Source of the DNA: Albimonas pacifica
Lineage (GTDB): Bacteria > Pseudomonadota > Alphaproteobacteria > Rhodobacterales > Rhodobacteraceae
DNA length: 64,000 nucleotides
Direction of reading: 5' to 3'
Assembly: GCF_900113695.1 (NCBI RefSeq)
Contig: NZ_FOQH01000002.1
Span: 186,001-250,000, forward strand
In this document: positions 53,013 to 63,070 of the stretch, piece by piece
Position numbering within the stretch: the first letter of the stretch is position 1
How the letters are laid out: the number at the start of each line of letters is the position of its first letter
Position numbers and translations under genes: made by a program
The notes under the pieces: generated by a model
The model's database searches: none
Seen by the model: the letters and a program-made list of their open reading frames with translations, nothing else
What the model was told of the DNA's origin: nothing

Positions 53013-53383
53013 GGCGCGTCCCGGCAGGCGTCGCCGGCGCCCGTGGCGGGCCCGGCCGCGCCTGCGGGTTCCCCGCAGGGTCCGCGCAGGGCGCGGACGC
53101 CTCCGCCAGGGCGGAGGCGCGCGGCCTTCGCGCCCCGCCTCCGGCGTCTCCGCCCCGTGGCGGGCGTCGGAGGGGCCTGCGGCAGGCCGCGGGCCGGACG
53201 GCGATGGATCGCGCGGCGGGTCGGGCCGGGGGCGCCCCGGGCCTGACCCGGGGCCTCTCGCCGGCCGTCGGGCCGGTCGCGACGGGGGAGGGCGCCCCCA
53301 CGCCCCGCGCCCCCGCCCCGCGCCCCCGCCCCGCGCCCCGCGCCCCCGGCGAGGCGGCCTCGGCGCCCTGCGGCGGAGGCGGC
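53013..53383. other. GC-rich intergenic region with 13-bp tandem repeats
   Basis: Between the convergent olsB and pgm lie 371 bases without a gene. At 53301-53339 there are three perfect tandem copies of the 13-mer CGCCCCGCGCCCC, followed by a partial copy. No terminator with a clear U tract was found. Confidence 0.55.
53301..53339. repeat. Three tandem copies of a 13-bp repeat
   Basis: The unit CGCCCCGCGCCCC occurs at 53301, 53314 and 53327 without mismatches; flanking sequence (GCGCCCCC) continues the pattern imperfectly. It is a simple C-rich array in the olsB-pgm gap and may vary between strains. Confidence 0.85.
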
Positions 53384-55099
<1,716 letters not shown>

Positions 55100-55195
55100 T
55101 CAACCGCGCCGCCGTCGCGGACGCTCCGCGGGCGGGCGGGACCCTCGGCCGGGGATGCGGCGGGAAGATGACGGCCGGGCGGAGCGGACGGGGCG

Positions 55196-55291
55196 CCGGG
55201 CCCCGCCCCGCCACGGCCCTCAGCCCGCCGGGCCCCGCCCCGCCGGGGTCCTCAGCCCGCCGGGCCCCGCCCCGCCGGGGCCCTCAGCCCG
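55196..55291. repeat. Three 32-bp tandem repeats at the 3' end of the SDR gene
   Basis: Units at 55196, 55228 and 55260 each read CCGGGCCCCGCCCCGCCRSG and continue to CTCAGCCCG, differing only at a few bases. The third unit contains the stop codon of the SDR gene (TCA, 55284-55286), so each unit carries a copy of that gene's stop region. It is a local duplication. Confidence 0.85.
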
Positions 55292-56204
55292 CCGGACGCT
55301 TCAGCGTCGCCAGCCGGTCCTGGGTGCGGCCCGAGGCGCCGAACTCCGACGGCTTCATCCCCTCGAAGGCGGTGATCCGGCCCCAGGCGTCGGCGACCTG
55401 CTCGACCGAGGCGGGGCCGTGGGGGTCGAACTGCACGCCCTGGCTCTCGAAATAATGCAGCCGCCCGAAGCCGCCCGCCGCCGCGGTCACGATCACGCCG
55501 GTGTCGGCGCAGGCCTCGGAGGCGAGATAGGCGACCGCGGGCGAGACATGGGCGGGGTCGAGCATGGCCAGATAGTCCTCGGGGATCCCGAGGTTCTCGG
55601 TCATCCGGCTGCGCGCGCCGGGGGAAACGGCGTTGACCAGCACGTTCTTCTTCGCCCCCTCGATGGCGAGCGTGCGCATCAGCCCCAGCAGCCCCTCCTT
55701 GGCCGAGCCGTAGTTGGCCTGCCCGAAGTTGCCCGATGTGCCGGCGACGGAGGTGGTGAAGATCACCCGCCCGTAGCCCTGCTCGAGCATCGGGTTCCAG
55801 GCCGCGCGGGTGCAGAACACGCCGCCCCAGTAATGCACGTCGAAGACCGCGCGGAAGTCGTCGAGGTTGGTCTTGGCGAAGGACTTGTCGCGCAGGATGC
55901 CGGCGTTGTTGACCAGCACGTCGATGCGCCCGAAGGCGTGCAGCGCGGCCGCGACGATGGCCTCGCCGCCCTCCTTCGTGGCCACGCTGTCGTAGTTGGC
56001 GACCGCCTCGCCGCCGGCGTCGCGGATCTCGTCCACCACGCGGTCGGCGGCGGCCATGTTCTCGCCCTTGCCGTCCATGGTCGAGCCGAGGTCGTTGACC
56101 ACCACCTTCGCGCCCTGCTTCGCCAGCAGCAGCGCATGGGCGCGGCCCAGCCCCGCGCCGGCCCCGGTCACCACGGCGACCCGGCCCTCCAGCCTCAACG
56201 TCAT
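55284..56204 (-). CDS. SDR-family 3-hydroxyacyl-CoA dehydrogenase-like oxidoreductase
   Basis: The 306-residue short-chain dehydrogenase has the cofactor loop TGAGAGLG (13-20), NNAG at 99-102 and the catalytic S152, Y165 and K169 (YGSAK). The pattern VVVNDLGS is typical of the (3R)-hydroxyacyl-CoA dehydrogenase part of multifunctional beta-oxidation enzymes. The C-terminal 60 residues beyond the core (HYFESQGVQFDPHG...) are also seen in that branch. ATG 56204 follows GGAGGAAAG. Its neighbours, an FAD enzyme and an acyl-CoA ligase, suggest lipid or aromatic acid metabolism. Confidence 0.85.
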   Translation of the reverse strand: MTLRLEGRVAVVTGAGAGLGRAHALLLAKQGAKVVVNDLGSTMDGKGENMAAADRVVDEIRDAGGEAVANYDSVATKEGGEAIVAAALHAFGRIDVLVNNAGILRDKSFAKTNLDDFRAVFDVHYWGGVFCTRAAWNPMLEQGYGRVIFTTSVAGTSGNFGQANYGSAKEGLLGLMRTLAIEGAKKNVLVNAVSPGARSRMTENLGIPEDYLAMLDPAHVSPAVAYLASEACADTGVIVTAAAGGFGRLHYFESQGVQFDPHGPASVEQVADAWGRITAFEGMKPSEFGASGRTQDRLATLKRPAG

Positions 56205-56296
56205 GTCTTTCCTCCCGATCCGGATTCGATGTCCGGTTTTTCGCGGCCCCCAGCAAAGCAGCCGGGGGCGCCCGCGTCCACCGGCCGATGCGGGGC

Positions 56297-57607
56297 TCAG
56301 GCCGGCTGGCGGCGCGCCTCCAGGATGCGGTCGACGGCGATCCTGGCGGTCTCCGCGCAGGCCTGCGTGCCGCCGTTGCCGTAGGCCTTCACCGCGTCGC
56401 CCACGCACCACAGGCCCGCGATCCCGGTCTCCTGCTCCATGTCGTAGCCGGCGCCCGAGCGCTGCGCCGGCCACGCGTCCCGCATCACCCGGATCGACAG
56501 GATTTTCGCCACGTCGTCGAAGCCGGGGAACTGCTCGCGCAGGTCCGTCAGCCCGTTCTCGACCTCGGCGTCCGAGTCGAAATCCGCGATGGCGGGGCGG
56601 GGGACGGCGTAGGCCACGTATTGATGCCAGCCCTGCGGCGCGAGCTCGGGGCAGGTCGCGGTCAGGTTCGCCATGTTGCACAGCCGCCCCGTGGCGGTGC
56701 GCCCGAAGGTCATGATGCCGGGCGCGGGCATGATGTCCTCTCGCGTGGCGAAGTTGTAGACGATGTTGGCGGCGGGCCGCAGGACCTCGCGCGTGCGCCG
56801 GACGTAGTCGGGGGAGAGATGCGCCTCCGCCAGCTCCGCCAGCGCCCGCGGGCCGCCGTTGAAGATCACCGAGCGGGCGGGGACGCGCACCGTCTCGCCG
56901 TCGCGGCGGATCAGGACGGCGCGGATCGCGCCGGCCTCGACCTCCAGCGCCACCGCCGGGGCCTCCAGCCAGACCTCGCCGCCCAGCCGCTCCACCGCCG
57001 CGGCCAGCGCCGCCCAGGCGCCGCCGGTGCCCTGCGGGTGGAAGCCGAAGCGTTTGAAGGCGCCCTTGGAGGTGAAATAGGTCAGGAAGGCGCGGGCCGG
57101 GATCTCGTCGGCGTTCATCGCGAAGATCGCGGCGCAGAGGTTTCGGAAGATCGCGTGCACCGTGGCGTTGGAGGTGTAGCGTTTCAGCCAGTCCTCGGTG
57201 GACTCGCGCCCGTCGGGCAGGGAGCCGGTGCGCGCCTGCGCGAACTGGTCGAGCACCCTGGAGGCCTGTTTCGTCAGCCCCCCCAGCAACATGCCCAATC
57301 CCCCCTTCTGGACGTTCACCACCTTGCGGTCGAGGTAGAAGACCGTGGCCGGGTTCGGCTCCCGGATCTCCAGCTCCGCGCCGGCGAGGCGGAAGGTCTC
57401 CTCGAAGACGCCGCCGGGCTCCAGCGCGATGGCGCCCATGTTGACCTTGTGGCCGTCGATCACCTCCGTGCCCGCCCGGCCGCCCAGCCAGGCGTGGTCG
57501 TCGATCAGCAGGGTGCGCAGCCCGGCGGCGGCGGCGCGGGCGGCGGCGCAGCAGCCCCCCGCGCCGGCGCCGATCGCCACCACGTCGAAACGGTCGTCGG
57601 TCCGCAT
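56297..57607 (-). CDS. FAD-dependent oxidoreductase, phytoene-desaturase-like
   Basis: The 436-residue flavoprotein has the dinucleotide fold FDVVAIGAGAGGCCAAARAA near the start, LLIDDHAWLGGRAGTEVIDG, and the C-terminal FAD block GLWCVGDAVKAYGNGGTQAC. It belongs to the broad amine-oxidase/phytoene-desaturase group; the reaction is unknown. ATG 57607 follows GGAGG at fair spacing. It is divergent from the TetR gene, which may control it. Confidence 0.83.
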   Translation of the reverse strand: MRTDDRFDVVAIGAGAGGCCAAARAAAAGLRTLLIDDHAWLGGRAGTEVIDGHKVNMGAIALEPGGVFEETFRLAGAELEIREPNPATVFYLDRKVVNVQKGGLGMLLGGLTKQASRVLDQFAQARTGSLPDGRESTEDWLKRYTSNATVHAIFRNLCAAIFAMNADEIPARAFLTYFTSKGAFKRFGFHPQGTGGAWAALAAAVERLGGEVWLEAPAVALEVEAGAIRAVLIRRDGETVRVPARSVIFNGGPRALAELAEAHLSPDYVRRTREVLRPAANIVYNFATREDIMPAPGIMTFGRTATGRLCNMANLTATCPELAPQGWHQYVAYAVPRPAIADFDSDAEVENGLTDLREQFPGFDDVAKILSIRVMRDAWPAQRSGAGYDMEQETGIAGLWCVGDAVKAYGNGGTQACAETARIAVDRILEARRQPA

Positions 57608-57650
57608 CCGCGAATCCTCCCGGTTGGGTCGTTGGGACCGAATCATAATC

Positions 57651-57659
57651 CGTCCGGCC
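57651..57659 (+). promoter_or_regulatory. Candidate regulator site upstream of the FAD enzyme and TetR gene
   Basis: CGTCCGGCC lies in the divergent region and is part of an imperfect inverted repeat, ATCCGTCCGG (57648-57657) with CCGACCGGAT (57677-57686), matching in 8 of 10 positions. Related CGTCCAGCC sequences lie upstream of livF. TetR binding is inference. Confidence 0.4.
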
Positions 57660-57768
57660 GTCTTGTTAATCTTTCACCGACCGGATCGCGCCGCAACCAT
57701 CCGCGGCTTGCCCGCGCGGTCCCGGTTTGCGACAACGTAAGGGCGTACGTGCAGCAGAGGACGACCGC

Positions 57769-58374
57769 ATGGCCCGGACCCAGTCGCAGCTCTACCCCGA
57801 GATCCGGGAGAAGATACTCCGGACAGCCGGCAAACTCTTCGCCGAGAAGGGATTCGCGACCGCGACCATCCTGGACCTCGCCAAGGCCTGCGACTCGTCG
57901 CGCGGGGCGCTCTATCACTATTTCGGCTCGAAGGAGGAGATCCTCGCCGAAATCATCGAGAGCCACGTCGCCGAGATGCTCGGCCAGCTCGAGGCGATCG
58001 AGAGCCGGCGCCTCGAGCCGGAGGCCCACCTCAGCGAGGTCGCCCGCTGCATCATGCGCCTCAACGCCGTGAACGCGCACGAGCAGGTGGTGCTGCTGAA
58101 CGACTTCAACCTGCTCGAGCCCGACCTGCGCCGCAAGATCGCCGGCGACCAGCGCAAGATCGTGGCCATCGTGCGCAACGCCCTGTCGCGGCTGGACGAC
58201 TCCCGGCGGCTGGCGATCAGCTCGGACAGCACCTACGCGATGATGCTGCTGGGGATCCTGAACTACACCTTCGCCTGGTACGACCGCGACGGCCCGATCT
58301 CGCCCGAGTCCTTCGCCGACCGCACCGTCGACATCTTCCTCAACGGGTTCCGCAGCGCCCAGCGCCCCGACTGA
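57769..58374 (+). CDS. TetR-family transcriptional regulator
   Basis: The 201-residue protein has a typical N-terminal TetR helix-turn-helix (ILRTAGKLFAEKGFATATIL and CDSSRGALYHYFGSKEEILA, about residues 15-60) and a ligand-binding C-terminal domain. It lies between the FAD/SDR genes and the liv-type transporter operon, so it probably controls one or both, perhaps responding to an acyl-CoA. ATG 57769 follows AGAGGA. Confidence 0.9.
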   Translation: MARTQSQLYPEIREKILRTAGKLFAEKGFATATILDLAKACDSSRGALYHYFGSKEEILAEIIESHVAEMLGQLEAIESRRLEPEAHLSEVARCIMRLNAVNAHEQVVLLNDFNLLEPDLRRKIAGDQRKIVAIVRNALSRLDDSRRLAISSDSTYAMMLLGILNYTFAWYDRDGPISPESFADRTVDIFLNGFRSAQRPD

Positions 58375-58416
58375 CGGGGCAGGGCGCCCCAGGCGCCTCG
58401 CGGCCAGATAAAAAAC

Positions 58417-58523
58417 CGTCCAGCCGGATTATATGCTCGCCCAAGGCGGCCGTGTCCCGCATTCATCTGTTGCGCGTGGAACGATCTGTGATAGAGACTC
58501 ATAAAAAAGCCGAACGTCCAGCC
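58417..58523 (+). promoter_or_regulatory. Pair of CGTCCAGCC sites upstream of the livF operon
   Basis: CGTCCAGCC occurs at 58417-58425 followed by GGATTAT and at 58515-58523 followed by TGCTAAT, each preceded by an A-run. The region is AT-rich by local standards and contains TTGCGC at 58470-58475; I cannot set a firm promoter. They resemble the site near 57651 and may bind the TetR regulator. Confidence 0.4.
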
Positions 58524-58582
58524 TGCTAATTCCCGCAGGCCCCGGACGCGCAAGATCCGACCGGGCCAGGGAGGCCGACAGC

Positions 58583-59419
58583 TTGATCCAGACCCAGACC
58601 CAGGCGGCCGGGGGCGCGGCGCCCCCGCTGCTCGAGATCCGAAACGCCCGCATCGTCTACGACCACGCGGTCGAGGCGGTGCGCGAAGTCTCGCTGTCGG
58701 TCCCGCAGGGCTCTGTGGTGGCGCTGCTGGGCTCGAACGGGGCCGGGAAGTCGACGCTGCTCAAGGCGCTGACCGGCACGCTGGCGCTGGAGGACGGCGA
58801 GGTCGAGAAGGGCGCGATCCTGCTCGACGGCGAGGACCTGGGCCGCACCCCCACCGACCGGATCGTCGCCCGCGGCGTCTCGCTGGTCCCGGAAGGCCGG
58901 CGCCTGTTCGCCAACCTCACCGTCGAGGACAACATCACCATGGGCGGCCACCTGAAGGGCGCCGCCGACCTCGCCCGCCTGCGCGCGCAGGTCTACGACC
59001 TGTTCCCGCGCCTGGCCGAGCGTCGCCGCCAGATCGCGGGCTATCTCTCGGGCGGCGAGCAGCAGATGGTCGCCGTCGGCCGCGCCCTGATGGCCGAGCC
59101 CCGCCTGCTGGCGCTGGACGAGCCCAGCCTCGGCCTCGCCCCCCTGATCGTCGACCAGATCTACGCCACCGTCGCCCGCCTGAACGCCGAGTTCGGCATG
59201 ACCATCCTGCTGGTCGAGCAGAACGCCATGCAGGCGATGGAGATCGCCGACACCGTCTACATCATGGAGAACGGCCGCATCGTGCTCGACGGCCCGGCCG
59301 AGCAGATGCGCGGCAACCTCGACGTGCAGGAATACTACCTGGGCTTTTCCGGCGGCGGCGAGCGCCGCAGCTTTCGCGATGTGAAGCACTACAAGCGCCG
59401 CAAGCGGTGGCTGTCGTGA
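58583..59419 (+). CDS. livF: Branched-chain-type ABC transporter ATPase LivF-like
   Basis: The 278-residue ATPase has Walker A GSNGAGKST, signature LSGGEQQMVA and Walker B LLALDEPSLGLAP with VEQNA after it, typical of LivF. It starts with TTG at 58583, behind GGGAGG at 8 bases. The C-terminus has an extra 25 residues (FSGGGERRSFRDVKHYKRRKRW), which also occurs in relatives that accompany an acyl-CoA ligase. It is the first gene of the operon. Confidence 0.88.
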   Translation: MIQTQTQAAGGAAPPLLEIRNARIVYDHAVEAVREVSLSVPQGSVVALLGSNGAGKSTLLKALTGTLALEDGEVEKGAILLDGEDLGRTPTDRIVARGVSLVPEGRRLFANLTVEDNITMGGHLKGAADLARLRAQVYDLFPRLAERRRQIAGYLSGGEQQMVAVGRALMAEPRLLALDEPSLGLAPLIVDQIYATVARLNAEFGMTILLVEQNAMQAMEIADTVYIMENGRIVLDGPAEQMRGNLDVQEYYLGFSGGGERRSFRDVKHYKRRKRWLS

Positions 59420-60234
59420 GCGCGCCGCTGCTGAAACTGACCGGCGTGACCAAGCGCTTCGGCGGCCTGACCGCGGTCAACGAGGTCTCGACCCATGTCG
59501 ACGCCGGCGAGATCGTCTCGATCATCGGGCCGAACGGCGCGGGGAAGACCACGCTCTTCAACATGATCTCCGGCGTGCTGCCCCCGACCGAGGGGCGCAT
59601 CGAGCTCGAGGGCCGCGACCTCGCCCGCGTGGCGCCCCACGACTACGTGCGCCACGGCATCGGGCGCACCTTCCAGAACCTCGCGCTCTTCAAGCACGGC
59701 ACCGTGGTCGACAACATCCTCGTCGGCCGCCACTGGCGCATGAAGACCTCGCTGGTCGAGGCCGTCTTCCACTTCGGCCGCCCCCGGCGCGAGGAAATCG
59801 CGGCCCGCGAGCGCGCCGAGGAGATCATCGAGTTCCTCGAGATCGAGACCATCCGCGACAAGGTCGTCGGAACCCTCTCCTACGGCCAGCAGAAGCGCGT
59901 CGAACTGGGCCGCGCCCTCGCGACCGACCCGAAACTCCTGCTGCTGGACGAGATCGTCGCCGGCATGAACCAGGAGGAGACCGAGGACATCGCCCGCTTC
60001 ATCCTCGACATCCGCGACGAGCTGGGCGTCTCGATCCTGATGATCGAGCACGACATGCACCTGGTGATGGACATCTCCGACCGGGTCCACGCCCTGAACT
60101 TCGGCGCCACGATCACCGAGGGCCGCCCGGCCGAGGTCCAGGCCCACCCCGGCGTCATCGAGGCCTACCTCGGCGCCAAGGCCGCCGCCGCCCGCGCCGA
60201 ACCCGCGCCCCTGCTGAAAGCGAGGGCCGGCTGA
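59416..60234 (+). CDS. livG: Branched-chain-type ABC transporter ATPase LivG-like
   Basis: The 272-residue ATPase has Walker A GPNGAGKTT, signature LSYGQQKRVE and Walker B LLLLDEIVAGMNQEE. In most LivG proteins the last motif reads DEPAAG, so the P-to-I change is unusual but occurs in ligase-associated members. I chose GTG 59416, overlapping the livF stop as GTGA; GTG 59407 is possible. It ends one base into the ligase start. Confidence 0.88.
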   Translation: MSAPLLKLTGVTKRFGGLTAVNEVSTHVDAGEIVSIIGPNGAGKTTLFNMISGVLPPTEGRIELEGRDLARVAPHDYVRHGIGRTFQNLALFKHGTVVDNILVGRHWRMKTSLVEAVFHFGRPRREEIAARERAEEIIEFLEIETIRDKVVGTLSYGQQKRVELGRALATDPKLLLLDEIVAGMNQEETEDIARFILDIRDELGVSILMIEHDMHLVMDISDRVHALNFGATITEGRPAEVQAHPGVIEAYLGAKAAAARAEPAPLLKARAG

Positions 60235-62201
60235 TGACCCTGCACACGCCCCCCCGCCTCCCCGACGCGCCGGCCGAGCTCTTCGCCGCCGACCGCACGC
60301 CTCTGCCCCCCGGCCACGACCCGCTGGCCTTCGATATCCTGAAGGCCGGGAACACCACCCTCCCGCGCCTGCTGCGCGAACGCGCCCGCCGCACGCCTTC
60401 GGAACTGGCCCTGCGCGAGAAGGACCTCGGCGTCTGGCGCCGCTACGACTGGGCGCATTACGAGCGGCAGGCGCGGCGCTTCGCGCGGGCCTTGCTCAGC
60501 CTCGGCATCGGCCGCGGCGACCGGATCGTCATCGCCTCCGAGAACACGCCCGAGTGGTATTACGCCGACCTCGGCGCCGAGATGATCGGCGCGATCCCCG
60601 TCGGCATCTACCCCACCAACCCCTGGCCCGAGCTGCAATACATCGCCCGCCACAGCGGCGCCCGCCTCGCGGTCTGCGGCGACCAGGAGCAGACGGACAA
60701 GGTCCTCGACGCCCGGGCCAACGGCGAGGGGCTGCCCGAGATGGCCCATATCGTCTGCGTCGACATGAAGGGCATGCGCCTCTACGCCGACCCCCAGCTC
60801 ACCTCCTTCGAGGCGCTGCTGGAGGCCGGCGACGCGTATCTCGCGGCCCACCCCGACGCCGACGCCCGCATCGACGCGATGCTGGAGGAGACCTCGCCCG
60901 ACGACGCCGCGCTGATGGTCTACACGTCGGGCACCACCGGCCCGCCCAAGGGCGCGATGCTGACCCATCGCAACATCGTCTACTCGACCCACGCCTACGC
61001 CCGCACCGTCGGCGCCGACCGCCGCCGGATCGAGGCGGTCGGCTACCTCCCCCTCTGCCACGCGGCCGAGCGTTGCTACTCGATGGCCATGCTGCTGGTC
61101 GCCGGCGGCACGGTGAACTTCGCCGAGTCCATCGACGCCGTGAACCTCAACGTCCGCGAGATCGCCCCCACCTTCATGGTGGGCGTCCCCCGCATCTGGG
61201 AGAAGATGAAGGAAGGCTTCGAGTTCCGCCTGCGCGAAAGCGGCCCCGCCCGCCGGCGCATCGCGGACGCCTTCCTGCGCCTCGGCCGCCGCCTCGACGA
61301 CGCCCGCCAGGCGAACGACGGTCGACTGACCCTCGCGCAAAAGCTGCAATGGCAGGCGGCTTACTGGCTGATGTTCCGCAACGTGCAGCGCCACATGGGC
61401 CTCGACCGCACCTATCACCGCCTCTGCGCCGGCGCCTCGGTCAGCCCCGAGACCCTGCGCTTCTTCTCGGTGATCGGCCTGCCGCTGGCGCAGGGCTACG
61501 GCATGACCGAGGTCGCCGGCTGCGTCTTCGTCCAGCGCCCCGGTTTCTTCCGCCTCGGCGGCTGCGGCCTGCCGGTCGAGGGCACCGACTACGAGATCGC
61601 GCCGGACGGCGAAATCCTCCTCGGCGGCCCCGCGGTCTTCAAGGGCTACTTCCGCGACGCGCAGGCCACCGCGAAGACCATGCGAGGGCCGATGCTCCTG
61701 TCCGGCGACGTCGTGGCCACGCTCGACAACGGCGAGATCTCGGTCGTCGACCGCAAGAAGGCGATCATCATCACCTCCGGCGGCAAGAACATCGCCCCCT
61801 CGGAGATCGAGAACGCCCTCAAGGATCACCCCTGCATCAAGGAGGTCATCGTCACCGGCGACGGCCGCAAGTTCCTCGGCGCGCTGATCCAGCTCGATTT
61901 CGACAACGCCGGTCTCTGGGCGGCCGAGCGGGACCTGCCCTACACGACCTACAAGTCGCTGGCCCAGCTGCCGGAAATGCGCGCCCTGATCCAGAGCGTG
62001 GTGGACGAGGTCAACACCCGCTTCGCCCGGGTCGAGAACATCCGCCGCTTCGTGATCCTGGAGAAGGAGCTCGACCACGACGACGGCGAGCTGACCGCCA
62101 CCCAGAAGGTCCGCCGCTCGATCATCGAGACCAAGTTCGCCCGCGAACTCGAACAGATCTACGGCCCTGCCCAAGGAACCCCGGGGGAGGTCCCCGCATG
62201 A
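60234..62201 (+). CDS. AMP-dependent acyl-CoA synthetase
   Basis: The 655-residue protein is an adenylate-forming ligase of the long-chain fatty acyl-CoA synthetase type. It has the A3 motif YTSGTTGPPKG (230-240), VGYLPLCHAAERCYS, QGYGMTEVAG and the closing motif DRKKAIIITSGGKNIAPSEIE. It activates an acid with ATP and CoA. Its place inside a liv-type operon between ATPases and permeases indicates that the imported compound is a carboxylic acid that is trapped as its CoA thioester. The substrate is not known. It overlaps livG by one base and livH by four. Confidence 0.92.
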   Translation: MTLHTPPRLPDAPAELFAADRTPLPPGHDPLAFDILKAGNTTLPRLLRERARRTPSELALREKDLGVWRRYDWAHYERQARRFARALLSLGIGRGDRIVIASENTPEWYYADLGAEMIGAIPVGIYPTNPWPELQYIARHSGARLAVCGDQEQTDKVLDARANGEGLPEMAHIVCVDMKGMRLYADPQLTSFEALLEAGDAYLAAHPDADARIDAMLEETSPDDAALMVYTSGTTGPPKGAMLTHRNIVYSTHAYARTVGADRRRIEAVGYLPLCHAAERCYSMAMLLVAGGTVNFAESIDAVNLNVREIAPTFMVGVPRIWEKMKEGFEFRLRESGPARRRIADAFLRLGRRLDDARQANDGRLTLAQKLQWQAAYWLMFRNVQRHMGLDRTYHRLCAGASVSPETLRFFSVIGLPLAQGYGMTEVAGCVFVQRPGFFRLGGCGLPVEGTDYEIAPDGEILLGGPAVFKGYFRDAQATAKTMRGPMLLSGDVVATLDNGEISVVDRKKAIIITSGGKNIAPSEIENALKDHPCIKEVIVTGDGRKFLGALIQLDFDNAGLWAAERDLPYTTYKSLAQLPEMRALIQSVVDEVNTRFARVENIRRFVILEKELDHDDGELTATQKVRRSIIETKFARELEQIYGPAQGTPGEVPA

Positions 62202-63070
62202 ACTACCTGATCGAGCTGCTGGTCTCCGGCCTCGCCGTCGGCGCCGTCTACGGCCTGATCGCGATGAGCTTCGCGATCATCTTCAAGGCCACGGGCCTTC
62301 TGAACTTCGCGCAGGGCGAGATGGGCATGATCACCGCCTACGTCGCCTTCTCCATCGCCTCGGCCACCGACGGGAACCCCTGGCTGACGGCGGCCGGCGC
62401 CATCGTCTTCTCGGTCCTCTTCGCGCTGGCGGTGGAGCGCATCGTGATCCGCCCCATGGTCGACGAGCCGATCCTGGCGCGCATCATGACCACCATCGGC
62501 CTCGCGGTGATCTTCCGCTCCGGGACCATGCTGGTCTGGGACGCGCTGCCCCATGACATGGGGCTGGCGGCGGGCTCGGCGCTGGTCGACCTGGGCGGCG
62601 TCCGGGTCCGCGGCGCCCAGATCGGGGTGGTCGTGGCGCTCGCCGTCGCGGTCGCGGCGATGCTCGCCTTCTTCCGGTATTCCCGCTTCGGCATCGCCAT
62701 GCGCGCCGTCGCCTCCGACGACGCCACCGCCCGGCTGATGGGGGTGAAGACCGCCCGCGTCCAGCAGGCCGCCTGGGGCGCGGCCGCGGTCATGTCCGGC
62801 ATCGCCGGCGCCCTCTTCGCCATCGCCTGGGAGCTCTCGCCCTCCCTCTACGCGCTGGGGCTGAAATCCTTCCCCGCCACGATCCTGGGCGGGCTCGACT
62901 CGGTGGTCGGCTCCGCCTTCGGCGGCGTCGTCATCGGCATCACCGAGAACCTGGTCGGCGGCTACCTCAGCCCCGGCCTGAAGGAGGTCGCCGGCTTCGT
63001 CATCATCATCGCCATCCTCATGGTCCGTCCCTACGGCCTGTTCGGCGAAAAGCGGATCGAGAGGCTCTGA
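62198..63070 (+). CDS. livH: Branched-chain-type ABC permease LivH-like
   Basis: The 290-residue membrane protein has about eight hydrophobic helices and the typical GLAVGAVYGLIAMSFAIIFKATGLLNFAQGE start. The Q loop with the conserved FGIAMRAVASDDATARLMGV is the ATPase contact. ATG 62198 overlaps the ligase stop by 4 bases; TGATG links it to livM. Confidence 0.92.
   Translation: MNYLIELLVSGLAVGAVYGLIAMSFAIIFKATGLLNFAQGEMGMITAYVAFSIASATDGNPWLTAAGAIVFSVLFALAVERIVIRPMVDEPILARIMTTIGLAVIFRSGTMLVWDALPHDMGLAAGSALVDLGGVRVRGAQIGVVVALAVAVAAMLAFFRYSRFGIAMRAVASDDATARLMGVKTARVQQAAWGAAAVMSGIAGALFAIAWELSPSLYALGLKSFPATILGGLDSVVGSAFGGVVIGITENLVGGYLSPGLKEVAGFVIIIAILMVRPYGLFGEKRIERL

Noticed and set aside
53013..53383. 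Tandem repeats as a possible CRISPR array
   Set aside because: Units are 13 bp, contiguous and without spacers; no cas genes are in the window.
55196..55291. 32-bp repeats as a possible CRISPR array
   Set aside because: Units are directly adjacent with no unique spacers and contain a gene's stop codon.
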